From Peptococcaceae bacterium (lineage in GTDB: Bacteria; Bacillota; DSM-12270; Thermacetogeniales; Thermacetogeniaceae), in NCBI GenBank assembly GCA_003132605.1, contig PKYJ01000145.1, forward strand, positions 559-21,892: 21,334 nucleotides of DNA, read 5' to 3'. Shown in pieces: positions 7,550-13,783 of the stretch (the first letter of the stretch is position 1; every line of letters begins with the position of its first letter). Made by a program: the position numbers and the translations under genes. Below the pieces are notes generated by a model. It searched no databases, was not told where the DNA came from, and saw only the letters and a program-made list of their open reading frames with translations.

Positions 7550-7581
7550 CCCCGGGCTGAGCCCGGGGCTTTATTTTTTTT
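7550..7581 (+). terminator. Strong intrinsic terminator with no gene before it
   Basis: CCCCGGGC (7550-7557), a TGA loop, GCCCGGGG (7561-7568), then CTTTATTTTTTTT. This is a textbook Rho-independent terminator for the plus strand. The nearest plus-strand gene to its left ends at 1162, so it implies an untranslated plus-strand transcript inside the intergenic region. Confidence 0.8.
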
Positions 7582-7621
7582 GTACGGGCTGGTGGCTGTC
7601 ATCCAAACGTGCGGCGCGAAA

Positions 7622-7705
7622 ACCGGACGGGCCTGTCCGGTGGATGAAGCTCCCTCTGCAGAGCCCGCATCGGCAAAAGGGGCTTGTGCCGGGGCGGGCT
7701 CTGCA
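7622..7705. repeat. Two adjacent GC-rich hairpins
   Basis: Hairpin 1: ACCGGAC (7622-7628) pairs with GTCCGGT (7635-7641), loop 6. Hairpin 2: TGCAGAGCCCGC (7657-7668) pairs perfectly with 7694-7705. Inside it CGGCA (7671-7675) pairs with TGCCG (7687-7691), leaving a loop of about 11 nt. No T-run follows, so this is not a simple terminator. It may be a structured leader RNA or a palindromic repeat element. Confidence 0.6.
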
Positions 7706-7870
7706 TGGTCGGGTGTCGAGGACCGGGACAATTTTCAGCGCCTTTTTAAAATTTTGTCGTCTCCGGATGAAGGGGTTTGGACACCAGGTATGGTATTTCT
7801 ATAATATTCGACCTAGAACCTGCCTGTATATGGTGGGAAATATCGGGCGAGAGGGGGAATCGTGCCATAA

Positions 7871-7914
7871 AGCGCAGTGTGCGGGGAAGAATAACTACTG
7901 GTGCCCCCTGCGCT
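7871..7914 (+). promoter_or_regulatory. Possible structured leader before DUF1786 gene
   Basis: AGCGCAG (7871-7877) pairs with CTGCGCT (7908-7914), and GGGG (7883-7886) can pair with CCCC (7904-7907) around an A-rich loop. It is followed directly by AAGGAG (7917-7922), so folding could change access to that ribosome binding site. It matches no riboswitch class I know. Confidence 0.35.
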
Positions 7915-7932
7915 CTAAGGAGTTTGGCGCGC

Positions 7933-8016
7933 ATGCGTGTATTGAATGGATCTGGCAAACATTTTTCATTAGTGCTGGGAATGCCTGCGAGGGGGTTTCA
8001 GGTTTGGAAAAGTTGA
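7933..8016 (+). CDS. Possible 27-residue leader peptide before DUF1786 gene
   Basis: ATG 7933 follows AAGGAG by about 10 nt and the frame stops at TGA 8014-8016, overlapping the region where the DUF1786 gene starts. The peptide (starting MRVLNGSGKHFSLVLG) has no recognisable features. It is supported only by the ribosome binding site and the stop/start overlap. Confidence 0.25.
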   Translation: MRVLNGSGKHFSLVLGMPARGFQVWKS

Positions 8017-9077
8017 CGACCATGCTGGCGGTGGATATCGGGGGCGGGACCCAGGACATCCTCCTCTACGAGGAGGGGATCCCGGTGGAGAATTGCGTCA
8101 AACTGGTGCTGCCGTCCCAGACCCGGATCGTGGCGAAACGCCTCGCCCGGGCGACGAGGCACCGGCAGCACGTCTTTATGTGCGGCCACCTGATGGGGGG
8201 AGGCCCTGTGGTGAGCGCCTTGAGGAAGCACCTCGACGCCGGGTTGCAGGCCTACGCCACGCCCCAGGCGGCCAAGACCGTCCGGGACAACCTGGACGAG
8301 GTGGCGGCCATGGGCGTGCAGATCGTCGAGCAGCCGCCCGAGGGGCGCTTCTATGGCCTCTACTTGCAGGACCTCGACCTGGAAAGCCTGCAGCAGGCTT
8401 TGGAACTGTTCGACATCAACCTGCCGGCCACCGTGGCCGTTGCGGTGCAAGACCACGGCGAGTGCATCGGCAGGAGCAACCGGAAGTTCCGGTTCGAACA
8501 CTGGGAGCGCTTTCTGGCCCGGGAGGGCAAGCTTGAGGACCTGATCTACGGCGGCCCGGACACGGCATACCGGGAAGTGCCGCCCTACCTGACCAGGATG
8601 CTCTCGGTGCGGGACACCGTCTCCGGGGCCTTCGTGATGGACACGGGGGCGGCGGCGATCCGGGGGGCGTTGCTGGACCCGCTGGTCAGGGAACACCAGT
8701 CGCAGGGGCTGATGATCGTCAACGTGGGCAATCAGCACACCCTGGCCGCCCTTGTCAGGGGCAACGGCATCCTCGGCCTCTTCGAGCACCACACCGGCCT
8801 GCTGACTCCGGACAAGCTGCAAGACTACCTGCGGCGCTTTGTCAGGGGGCAGGTCTCCAATGAGGATGTCTATGACGACCAGGGGCACGGCTGTGCCTAC
8901 AGCCCGGGATTCCGGACTGACAGCGCCAGCAGCCGGGAGTGGCCTTTCATGGCCATCACCGGCCCGCGCCGCCAACTGGCGGAGGGGCTGGGCTATTTTG
9001 CGGCTCCCAACGGGGACATGATGCTCAGCGGGTGTTTCGGCCTGGTGGCTGCCGTGCGTGATCTGCTGCGGCAGTAG
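8004..9077 (+). CDS. DUF1786 family protein (ASKHA-like ATPase fold)
   Basis: 357 residues if TTG 8004 is used, which has GAGGGGG 8 nt upstream; TTG 8013 and ATG 8022 are alternatives. The N-terminal MLAVDIGGGTQDILLYEEG is a phosphate-binding start like that of the actin/Hsp70/sugar-kinase superfamily. A second glycine-rich block (LMIVNVGNQHTLAALVRGNG) in the C-terminal half looks like the second phosphate motif. DUF1786 members have been labelled pyruvate formate-lyase activating proteins, but no radical-SAM CxxxCxxC motif is present, so that label should not be used here. Other marks: YGLYLQDLDLESLQQALELF and a C-terminal LGYFAAPNGDMMLSGCFGLV. The flavoprotein gene starts 31 nt downstream, so the two likely form an operon. 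Biochemical role unknown. Confidence 0.75.
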   Translation: MEKLTTMLAVDIGGGTQDILLYEEGIPVENCVKLVLPSQTRIVAKRLARATRHRQHVFMCGHLMGGGPVVSALRKHLDAGLQAYATPQAAKTVRDNLDEVAAMGVQIVEQPPEGRFYGLYLQDLDLESLQQALELFDINLPATVAVAVQDHGECIGRSNRKFRFEHWERFLAREGKLEDLIYGGPDTAYREVPPYLTRMLSVRDTVSGAFVMDTGAAAIRGALLDPLVREHQSQGLMIVNVGNQHTLAALVRGNGILGLFEHHTGLLTPDKLQDYLRRFVRGQVSNEDVYDDQGHGCAYSPGFRTDSASSREWPFMAITGPRRQLAEGLGYFAAPNGDMMLSGCFGLVAAVRDLLRQ

Positions 9078-9108
9078 CAGAGTATATTTTTTGGGAGGCG
9101 GGATCTTA

Positions 9109-9993
9109 ATGAACGAACAGACAGGTGTCCAACAGACGTGGGATATGGTCATCGTGGGGGCGGGGCCGGCCGGTCTGGCTGCAGCCCTCAACGGGCGGAT
9201 CCGGGAGAAGAGCGCCCTCATCCTGGCGGCAGGGCTGACGCCGCCGCGCCTTCAGAAGGCCCCCCATGTCAAGAACTACCCCGGATTTAACGGCATCACC
9301 GGGGAGGATCTGTACGAGAGATTTTACCGGCACGCCCAGGAGATGGGCGTGGAGTTCCGGGATGAGCGGGTGGAGAACATCTATCCCGGGGTAAACTTCA
9401 CGGTGGTCACCCGCGGCAACCAGATCTACCTCGGGCGTACCGTGATCCTGGCCACCGGCATCCAGCAGGCCCGCCAACTGGAGGGAGAGCAGGAATTGGT
9501 GGGGCGCGGCCTGGGATACTGCGCCACCTGCGACGGGCCGCTGTACCGGGACAAGGACGTGGCGGTGGTGGGGGAAACCCCGGAGGCCGAGGAAGAGGTG
9601 AACTTCCTGGCGTCCATCGGCCGCAATATCTATTACTTTCCCCTCTATAAGGGCATGGTCAAGGTGGACCGGAAGGTCGACGTGCGCCGGGAGCGGCCCC
9701 AGGCAATCCTGGGGGATGACCGGGTGCGGGCGGTGGCTCTGCCTGACAGGGAGATCCCCGTGGACGGGGTTTTTATCATCCGCACCGTGGCCCCGGTTGA
9801 GCGGCTGATCACCGGGCTGCACCAGGAGCAGGGCGCCATCACGGTGGACCGCACCATGGCTACCAACATCCCTTGCGTCTTTGCCGCTGGGGACTGCACC
9901 GGGAAGCCCTACCAGATCGGCAAGGCGGTCGGCGAGGGCCTCACCGCTGCCCAGTCCGCGATCCACTGCCTGGACAACAAGCCGGATGCCTGA
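9109..9993 (+). CDS. Thioredoxin-reductase-like flavoprotein lacking NADPH motifs
   Basis: 294 residues from ATG 9109, with GGGAGG upstream. FAD-binding GAGPAG at 17-22, the redox pair CATC at 138-141 in GYCATCDGPLY, and the C-terminal FAD motif around AAGDC (259-263) place it in the low-Mr thioredoxin reductase family. In the second dinucleotide domain the usual G-x-G-x-x-A/G is replaced by VVGETPEAEEE (153-163), and the HRRxxxR segment that grips NADPH is replaced by YYFPLYKGMVKV. NADPH use is therefore unlikely. Known pyridine-nucleotide-independent relatives include the ferredoxin-dependent flavin thioredoxin reductases of clostridia. A ferredoxin- or other donor-linked disulfide reductase is the best inference. 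No thioredoxin gene is adjacent; the partner may be the upstream DUF1786 protein. Confidence 0.85.
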   Translation: MNEQTGVQQTWDMVIVGAGPAGLAAALNGRIREKSALILAAGLTPPRLQKAPHVKNYPGFNGITGEDLYERFYRHAQEMGVEFRDERVENIYPGVNFTVVTRGNQIYLGRTVILATGIQQARQLEGEQELVGRGLGYCATCDGPLYRDKDVAVVGETPEAEEEVNFLASIGRNIYYFPLYKGMVKVDRKVDVRRERPQAILGDDRVRAVALPDREIPVDGVFIIRTVAPVERLITGLHQEQGAITVDRTMATNIPCVFAAGDCTGKPYQIGKAVGEGLTAAQSAIHCLDNKPDA

Positions 9994-10182
9994 GAGCGCC
10001 GGCTGCATTGACCGGGCGTTGTGATAATTGATGATCATTGTAAAAATAAATTGAATTAAGGCTGATTTAGATTCAGGCTTGATCCTGATATAACCCAGTA
10101 ATGACAAGCCTTGTGGACTTATGGCCGGTTCCGGGAATAACGCACAATAATTACAGATTTATAATAAATAATAAAAAATCTA

Positions 10183-10211
10183 TTGACACCGGGGCGCCGG
10201 ATTATTATACT
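10183..10211 (+). promoter_or_regulatory. Sigma-A promoter of the ilv/leu operon
   Basis: TTGACA at 10183-10188, a 17-bp spacer, then TATACT at 10206-10211: near-perfect -35 and -10 boxes at optimal spacing. Transcription should start near 10218 and run through the hairpin element into ilvE about 175 nt later. The GC-rich GGGGCGCCGG in the spacer contains the palindrome GGCGCC, a possible operator. Confidence 0.85.
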
Positions 10212-10252
10212 AATTAGCAAATCTTGTGTTCCACATTTCTGTCCGTCATCTG

Positions 10253-10316
10253 TTCAACTGGGTCTAAGCTTCAGCGGGGGATTGCTTTCCCCCGCTGAAG
10301 CCAAGACCCAGTTGAA
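10253..10316. repeat. Long hairpin element, copy 1 (ilvE leader)
   Basis: Outer stem TTCAACTGGGTCT (10253-10265) with 10304-10316, 13 bp perfect. Then a 2x2 internal loop and an inner stem GCTTCAGCGGGGG (10268-10280) with 10289-10301, 13 bp perfect, closed by an 8-nt loop. A second copy lies in inverted orientation at 13609-13673. It looks like a REP-type palindromic element, and it will also be part of the ilvE 5' untranslated RNA. Confidence 0.9.
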
Positions 10317-10393
10317 TCACCCGGGGAAGATTTCGCCGGCTGCCGGCCGGAGAATGAAGAATAGGGTCAGAATAAGAAAGGAGAGGGGAGCAT

Positions 10394-11338
10394 TTGGGAC
10401 TGATCATCTATCTGGATGGGCGCTTTGTCGACGAGGACGAGGCCAAGGTTTCCGTATTCGACCACGGGCTGCTTTATGGAGACGGCGTGTTCGAAGGCAT
10501 CCGGGCTTACGAGGGCCGGGTATTCCGTCTCCAGGCGCATATCGAGCGCTTCTTCGAATCTGCCAGGTCGATCATGTTGGATATTGGTATGCCGCCGCAG
10601 GATGTCTCGGAGGTAGTATTGGAGACCCTGCGCCGCAACGGCCTGCGCGATGCCTACATCAGGCTGGTGGCCACCAGGGGCAGGGGCGACCTGGGGCTTG
10701 ACCCGCGCAAGTGTCCCAAGGCAACCGTATTCTGCATCGCCGCCCAGATCCAGCTCTACCCGGAGTCCTTGTACGAGCAGGGTCTGGACGTGGTCACTGC
10801 CGCTACCCAGCGCAACACCGTCAACACCGTCAACGCCAGGATCAAGTCGCTGAATTACCTGAACAGCGTGCTGGCCAAGATCGAGGCCAACCTGGCAGGA
10901 GTTTCGGAGGCGATCTTTCTAAGTAGCGAGGGCTATGTGACAGAGTGCACCGGTGATAATATCTTCATTGTCAAGAAGGGGAGGGCGATCACGCCTCCGT
11001 CCTACCTCGGCCTGTTGGAGGGGGTGACCCGCAACGCCGTCCTGGAGTTGGCCGCCAAGCTGGGCTATCCGGCGGTCGAGGCTGTCTTCACCAGGCACGA
11101 CCTGTATATAGCCGATGAGTGCTTCCTGACCGGTACAGCGGCGGAGATGATCCCCGTTGTCAGGGTGGATGGGCGCCCCATCGGCGACGGCAAGCCGGGC
11201 CCCATCACCAGGGTGTTGCTGCAAGAGTTCCGGAAGCTGGCGGCGGTGGACGGCCCGGAGATCTTCCCGGCCACGGGCAAGACGGTGGCTGCCGCCCTCC
11301 GCTCGCCGGAGGCGCGGAAGGGCCGCGTCAAGAAATAG
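10394..11338 (+). CDS. ilvE: Branched-chain amino acid aminotransferase
   Basis: 314 residues from TTG 10394, chosen for AGGAGAGGGG just upstream and because the protein begins directly with the family start GLIIYLDGRFVDEDEAKVSV. Class IV PLP enzyme: FDHGLLYGDGVFEGIRAY, the PLP lysine in ARIKSLNYLN, TECTGDNIFIV, PPSYLGLLEGVTRNAVLELA and FLTGTAAEMIPVV all match bacterial IlvE. It catalyses the last, reversible step of leucine, isoleucine and valine synthesis with glutamate as amino donor, in the cytoplasm. The ~20-residue basic C-terminal tail after the core is longer than usual. First gene of the operon; ilvB follows after about 94 nt that hold no other gene. Confidence 0.92.
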   Translation: MGLIIYLDGRFVDEDEAKVSVFDHGLLYGDGVFEGIRAYEGRVFRLQAHIERFFESARSIMLDIGMPPQDVSEVVLETLRRNGLRDAYIRLVATRGRGDLGLDPRKCPKATVFCIAAQIQLYPESLYEQGLDVVTAATQRNTVNTVNARIKSLNYLNSVLAKIEANLAGVSEAIFLSSEGYVTECTGDNIFIVKKGRAITPPSYLGLLEGVTRNAVLELAAKLGYPAVEAVFTRHDLYIADECFLTGTAAEMIPVVRVDGRPIGDGKPGPITRVLLQEFRKLAAVDGPEIFPATGKTVAAALRSPEARKGRVKK

Positions 11339-11432
11339 GCCGCAGCGGAGCGATGGTGATGCAGTTGAACGGGAAGCTGCTCGGGAACCATATCGATCTG
11401 ACGCTTGAACCAAACGAGAGGAGGTGGAGTTG

Positions 11433-13103
11433 TTGAAATTTACCGGCGCGGAGATTATCATCAAGGCTTTCGAACATGAGGGTGTGGATGTCGTATTCGG
11501 CTACCCGGGAGGGCAGATCCTGCCTTTCTACGACAAGCTCTATGACTCATCCATCAGGCATATCCTGGTGCGCCACGAACAGGGCGCCGCCCATGCCGCC
11601 GAAGGCTATGCCAGGGCTACCGGCAAGCCAGGGGTCTGCATAGCCACGTCCGGCCCCGGGGCTACCAACCTGGTGACCGGGATCGCCAACGCCTACATGG
11701 ATTCCATCCCGATCATCGCCCTGACGGGGCAGGTGCCCACGTCCAAGATCGGCAGCGATGCCTTCCAGGAGGCGGACATCACCGGCATCACCCTGCCGAT
11801 TGTCAAGCACAGCTACCTCGTCCGGGACGTGAACACGCTGGCGGGCATCGTGCGGTCGGCCTTCCACATCGCTACCACCGGGCGTCCGGGCCCCGTTTTA
11901 ATCGATCTTCCCAATAATATTTCCACGGCCACGGCGGAATTCGAGTACCCGCCGCCGGTCGCCCTCAGGGGTTACCGACTCCCGGGGGAGATCGACCCCA
12001 ATCTGATCTACCAGGCGGCCAAGGCTATCGGCGAGGCCAAGAAGCCGGTGATCTACTCCGGAGGCGGCGTGATCTCCTCGGGGGCGTCAGATGAACTCCG
12101 GGAACTGGCAGAGAGAGCCCAAATTCCGGTTACCACCACCTTGCTGGGCAAGGGCGCCTTCCCGGAGACGCATCCCCTGTCGTTGGGGATGCTGGGGATG
12201 CACGGCACCAAGTATGCCAACTATGCCATCTCTTACAGCGACCTGATCATCGCCATCGGGGCGCGCTTCGACGACCGGATCACCGGGCGCCTGGATACCT
12301 TTGCGCCGCACGCCAAGGTGATTCACATCGACATCGACCCGGCGGAGATCGGGAAGAACGTGCGGGTGCACTACCCGCTGAACGGCGACGTCAAGGCGGT
12401 GCTGAAGGAGCTGCTGCTGCGCCTGGAGGAGCCCGAAGACCAGGAGTGGCTGAAGCAGGTAAAGGCGTGGAAGGCGGAGAACCCGCTCACCTACACCATG
12501 ATTGACGGTGTGATCAAGCCACAGTACGTCGTCGAACAGATCTGCGACCTGACCGGTGGCAATGGCATTGTGACCACCGAGGTCGGGCAGAACCAGATGT
12601 GGGCCGCCCAGTATTACCGGACCCTGGCGCCGCGCACCTTCATCTCCTCGGGCGGGCTGGGCACCATGGGTTTCGGCCTGCCGGCCGCCATCGGGGCCCA
12701 GGTGGGCTGTCCTGACAAGCTGGTGTTCGACATTGCCGGGGACGGCAGCATCCAGATGAACTCCCAGGAACTGGCGACTGCTGTGGCGTATAACCTGCCG
12801 ATCAAGGTCGCCATCCTCAACAACGGCTACCTGGGCATGGTGCGCCAGTGGCAGGAGCTGATGTGGAACCGCAGGTACTCCCAGACGGACCTCAACGTCG
12901 GCACCCCCGACTTCGTGAAGCTGGCGGAGGCATACGGGGCCCTGGGGCTGAGGGCCACCCGCCCCGAGGAGGTGCGCCCGGTCCTGGAGCAGGCGATCGC
13001 CACCCCGAAGCCGGTGGTGATCGACTTCCTGGTGGCCCGGGAGGAGAATGTGTTTCCCTTTGTGCCGCCCGGTGAACCGCTGACTAAGATGGTGGGAGGT
13101 TAG
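11433..13103 (+). CDS. ilvB: Acetolactate synthase large (catalytic) subunit
   Basis: 556 residues from TTG 11433, preceded by AGGAGGT at 7 nt; TTG 11430 is also possible, and GTG 11424 overlaps the ribosome binding site so is unlikely. ThDP-enzyme landmarks: [15 protein letters not shown] near the start, [20 protein letters not shown] with the catalytic Glu, [20 protein letters not shown], and the ThDP/Mg motif [14 protein letters not shown] through LNNGYLG. The [10 protein letters not shown] segment, RFDDR and GNVR-like ([13 protein letters not shown]) regions are those of true acetohydroxyacid synthases rather than catabolic ones. It condenses pyruvate with pyruvate or 2-oxobutanoate for valine/leucine or isoleucine. 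The regulatory subunit follows after 4 nt. Confidence 0.95.
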   Translation: MKFTGAEIIIKAFEHEGVDVVFGYPGGQILPFYDKLYDSSIRHILVRHEQGAAHAAEGYARATGKPGVCIATSGPGATNLVTGIANAYMDSIPIIALTGQVPTSKIGSDAFQEADITGITLPIVKHSYLVRDVNTLAGIVRSAFHIATTGRPGPVLIDLPNNISTATAEFEYPPPVALRGYRLPGEIDPNLIYQAAKAIGEAKKPVIYSGGGVISSGASDELRELAERAQIPVTTTLLGKGAFPETHPLSLGMLGMHGTKYANYAISYSDLIIAIGARFDDRITGRLDTFAPHAKVIHIDIDPAEIGKNVRVHYPLNGDVKAVLKELLLRLEEPEDQEWLKQVKAWKAENPLTYTMIDGVIKPQYVVEQICDLTGGNGIVTTEVGQNQMWAAQYYRTLAPRTFISSGGLGTMGFGLPAAIGAQVGCPDKLVFDIAGDGSIQMNSQELATAVAYNLPIKVAILNNGYLGMVRQWQELMWNRRYSQTDLNVGTPDFVKLAEAYGALGLRATRPEEVRPVLEQAIATPKPVVIDFLVAREENVFPFVPPGEPLTKMVGG

Positions 13104-13107
13104 GACC

Positions 13108-13599
13108 ATGAGACACACTCTGTCTGTTCTGGTGGAAAACCAGCCCGGCGTGTTGACCAGGGTGGCCGGACTGTTTGCCCGGCGCGGCTACAACATCGAG
13201 AGCCTGGCGGTCGGCGAGACTCATGACCACAGCGTCTCCTGCATGACCATCATTGCCGGAGGGGACGACCTGGTGATCGAGCAGGTGGTCAAGCAGCTCG
13301 GCAAGCTGATCGACGTCATCGAGATCAAGGACATCTCCCAGGTCGAGTACGTGGACAGGGAGATGGCGCTGATCAAAGTCAAGGCCGGGCCTTCCGTGCG
13401 CAGCGAGATCATGCAGATCGTGGACGTCTTCAGGGCGAGGATCGTGGATATCGGGCACGAAACCCTGATCATCAAGTGCACCGGCGACGAGGGCAAGATC
13501 CGGGCGATCGAGAAGTCCCTGCGCCCGTTTGGCATCCTGGAGCTGGTGCGCACCGGCGAGATCGCCATGGTGCGCGGCCCCAAATACGGGGATGCCTGA
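13108..13599 (+). CDS. ilvH: Acetolactate synthase small (regulatory) subunit
   Basis: 163 residues from ATG 13108 with GGGAGGT upstream, only 4 nt after ilvB. The N-terminal ACT domain begins RHTLSVLVENQPGVLTRVAG with the valine-binding region FARRGYNIESLAVGETHDHS. The second half (about 78-160) is the usual ALS_ss C-terminal domain. The protein activates IlvB and confers feedback control by valine. A small departure is SCMTIIAGGDD where most homologues have R-M/I-T-I-V-V-x-G-D-D. The last gene before the hairpin-rich gap where ilvC often lies. Confidence 0.93.
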   Translation: MRHTLSVLVENQPGVLTRVAGLFARRGYNIESLAVGETHDHSVSCMTIIAGGDDLVIEQVVKQLGKLIDVIEIKDISQVEYVDREMALIKVKAGPSVRSEIMQIVDVFRARIVDIGHETLIIKCTGDEGKIRAIEKSLRPFGILELVRTGEIAMVRGPKYGDA

Positions 13600-13608
13600 T
13601 TGTGTCCA

Positions 13609-13673
13609 TTCAACTGGGTCTTGGCTTCAGTGGGGGAAAGCAATCCCCCCCACTGAAGCTTAGAACTCGTTAA
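13609..13673. repeat. Long hairpin element, copy 2 (after ilvH)
   Basis: Inverted-orientation copy of 10253-10316. The left arm TTCAACTGGGTCT (13609-13621) is identical to copy 1. The inner stem GCTTCAGTGGGGG (13624-13636) pairs with 13647-13659. The C-G pair of copy 1 is here T-A, so pairing is kept although both bases changed. The outer right arm (TTAGAACTCGTTAA) is degenerate. Loop AAAGCAAT plus two extra C. Confidence 0.9.
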
Positions 13674-13686
13674 TACAGTGATGCAA

Positions 13687-13729
13687 CCGCTCTTATCCCA
13701 CCGCTTCAGAAGCGGTGGCATTAGAGCGG
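13687..13729. repeat. Second, unrelated hairpin between ilvH and leuA
   Basis: CCGCTCT (13687-13693) pairs with AGAGCGG (13723-13729). After a 4x4 internal loop, CCACCGCTTC (13698-13707) pairs perfectly with GAAGCGGTGG (13709-13718). No T-run follows. It resembles imperfect palindromes at ends of IS200/IS605-type elements, but no transposase or TnpB is near. Confidence 0.75.
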
Positions 13730-13783
13730 GTAGCCATCTGTGGTATATGAGTGCTTAGAAGGGGAACAGGAGGTGATAATCAG

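Larger units (their letters stand above)
6770..8003. other. Long gene-poor, partly AT-rich intergenic region
   Basis: No open frame here has a ribosome binding site and plausible protein sequence, apart from the possible short leader ORF at 7933-8016. Contents seen: a direct repeat TTGCCAAC around 6950, AT-rich tandem repeats near 7282-7306, an imperfect direct repeat (GTTTTTGGTAT at 7361-7371 and 7405-7415), an intrinsic terminator at 7550-7581, and GC-rich hairpins at 7622-7705 and 7871-7914. It separates the divergent minus-strand export genes from the plus-strand DUF1786 gene, so promoters for both must lie here. I could not place them with confidence. Confidence 0.6.
9994..10393 (+). other. 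Leader and promoter region of the ilv/leu operon
   Basis: 400 bases with no gene. The first half is AT-rich and holds a weak pairing (AGGCTTG at about 10074 with CAAGCCT at about 10106). The second half carries a near-consensus sigma-A promoter (10183-10211) and a long hairpin element (10253-10316). No T-box GGGTGGNACCGCG motif, leader peptide with Leu/Ile/Val codon runs, or terminator T-run was found, so attenuation of the usual kinds is not visible. Confidence 0.6.

Noticed and set aside
7200..7581. CRISPR array or phage attachment site
   Set aside because: The repeats are few, short and AT-rich, without regular spacers; no integrase or tRNA gene is nearby.
7644..8003. N-terminal extension of the DUF1786 frame by 120 residues
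   Set aside because: It crosses the GC-rich hairpins, has no ribosome binding site and no protein-like composition; the family begins at the MLAVDIGGGTQD segment.
8004..9077. Pyruvate formate-lyase activating enzyme
   Set aside because: DUF1786 proteins sometimes carry this label, but the radical-SAM CxxxCxxC motif is absent and the N-terminus is ASKHA-like.
7998..9221. 407-codon open frame on the minus strand opposite the DUF1786 gene
   Set aside because: Antisense shadow of a GC-rich gene; Arg/His/Pro/Gln-rich with no domain pattern, while the plus-strand frame has clear motifs.
9994..10393. T-box or leucine-leader attenuator before ilvE
   Set aside because: No T-box core motif, no run of Leu/Ile/Val codons in a translated leader, and no terminator T-run after the hairpin.
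13609..13729. Insertion sequence remnant with transposase
   Set aside because: Only palindromes are present; no frame resembles TnpA, TnpB or any other transposase, and no target-site duplication could be identified.
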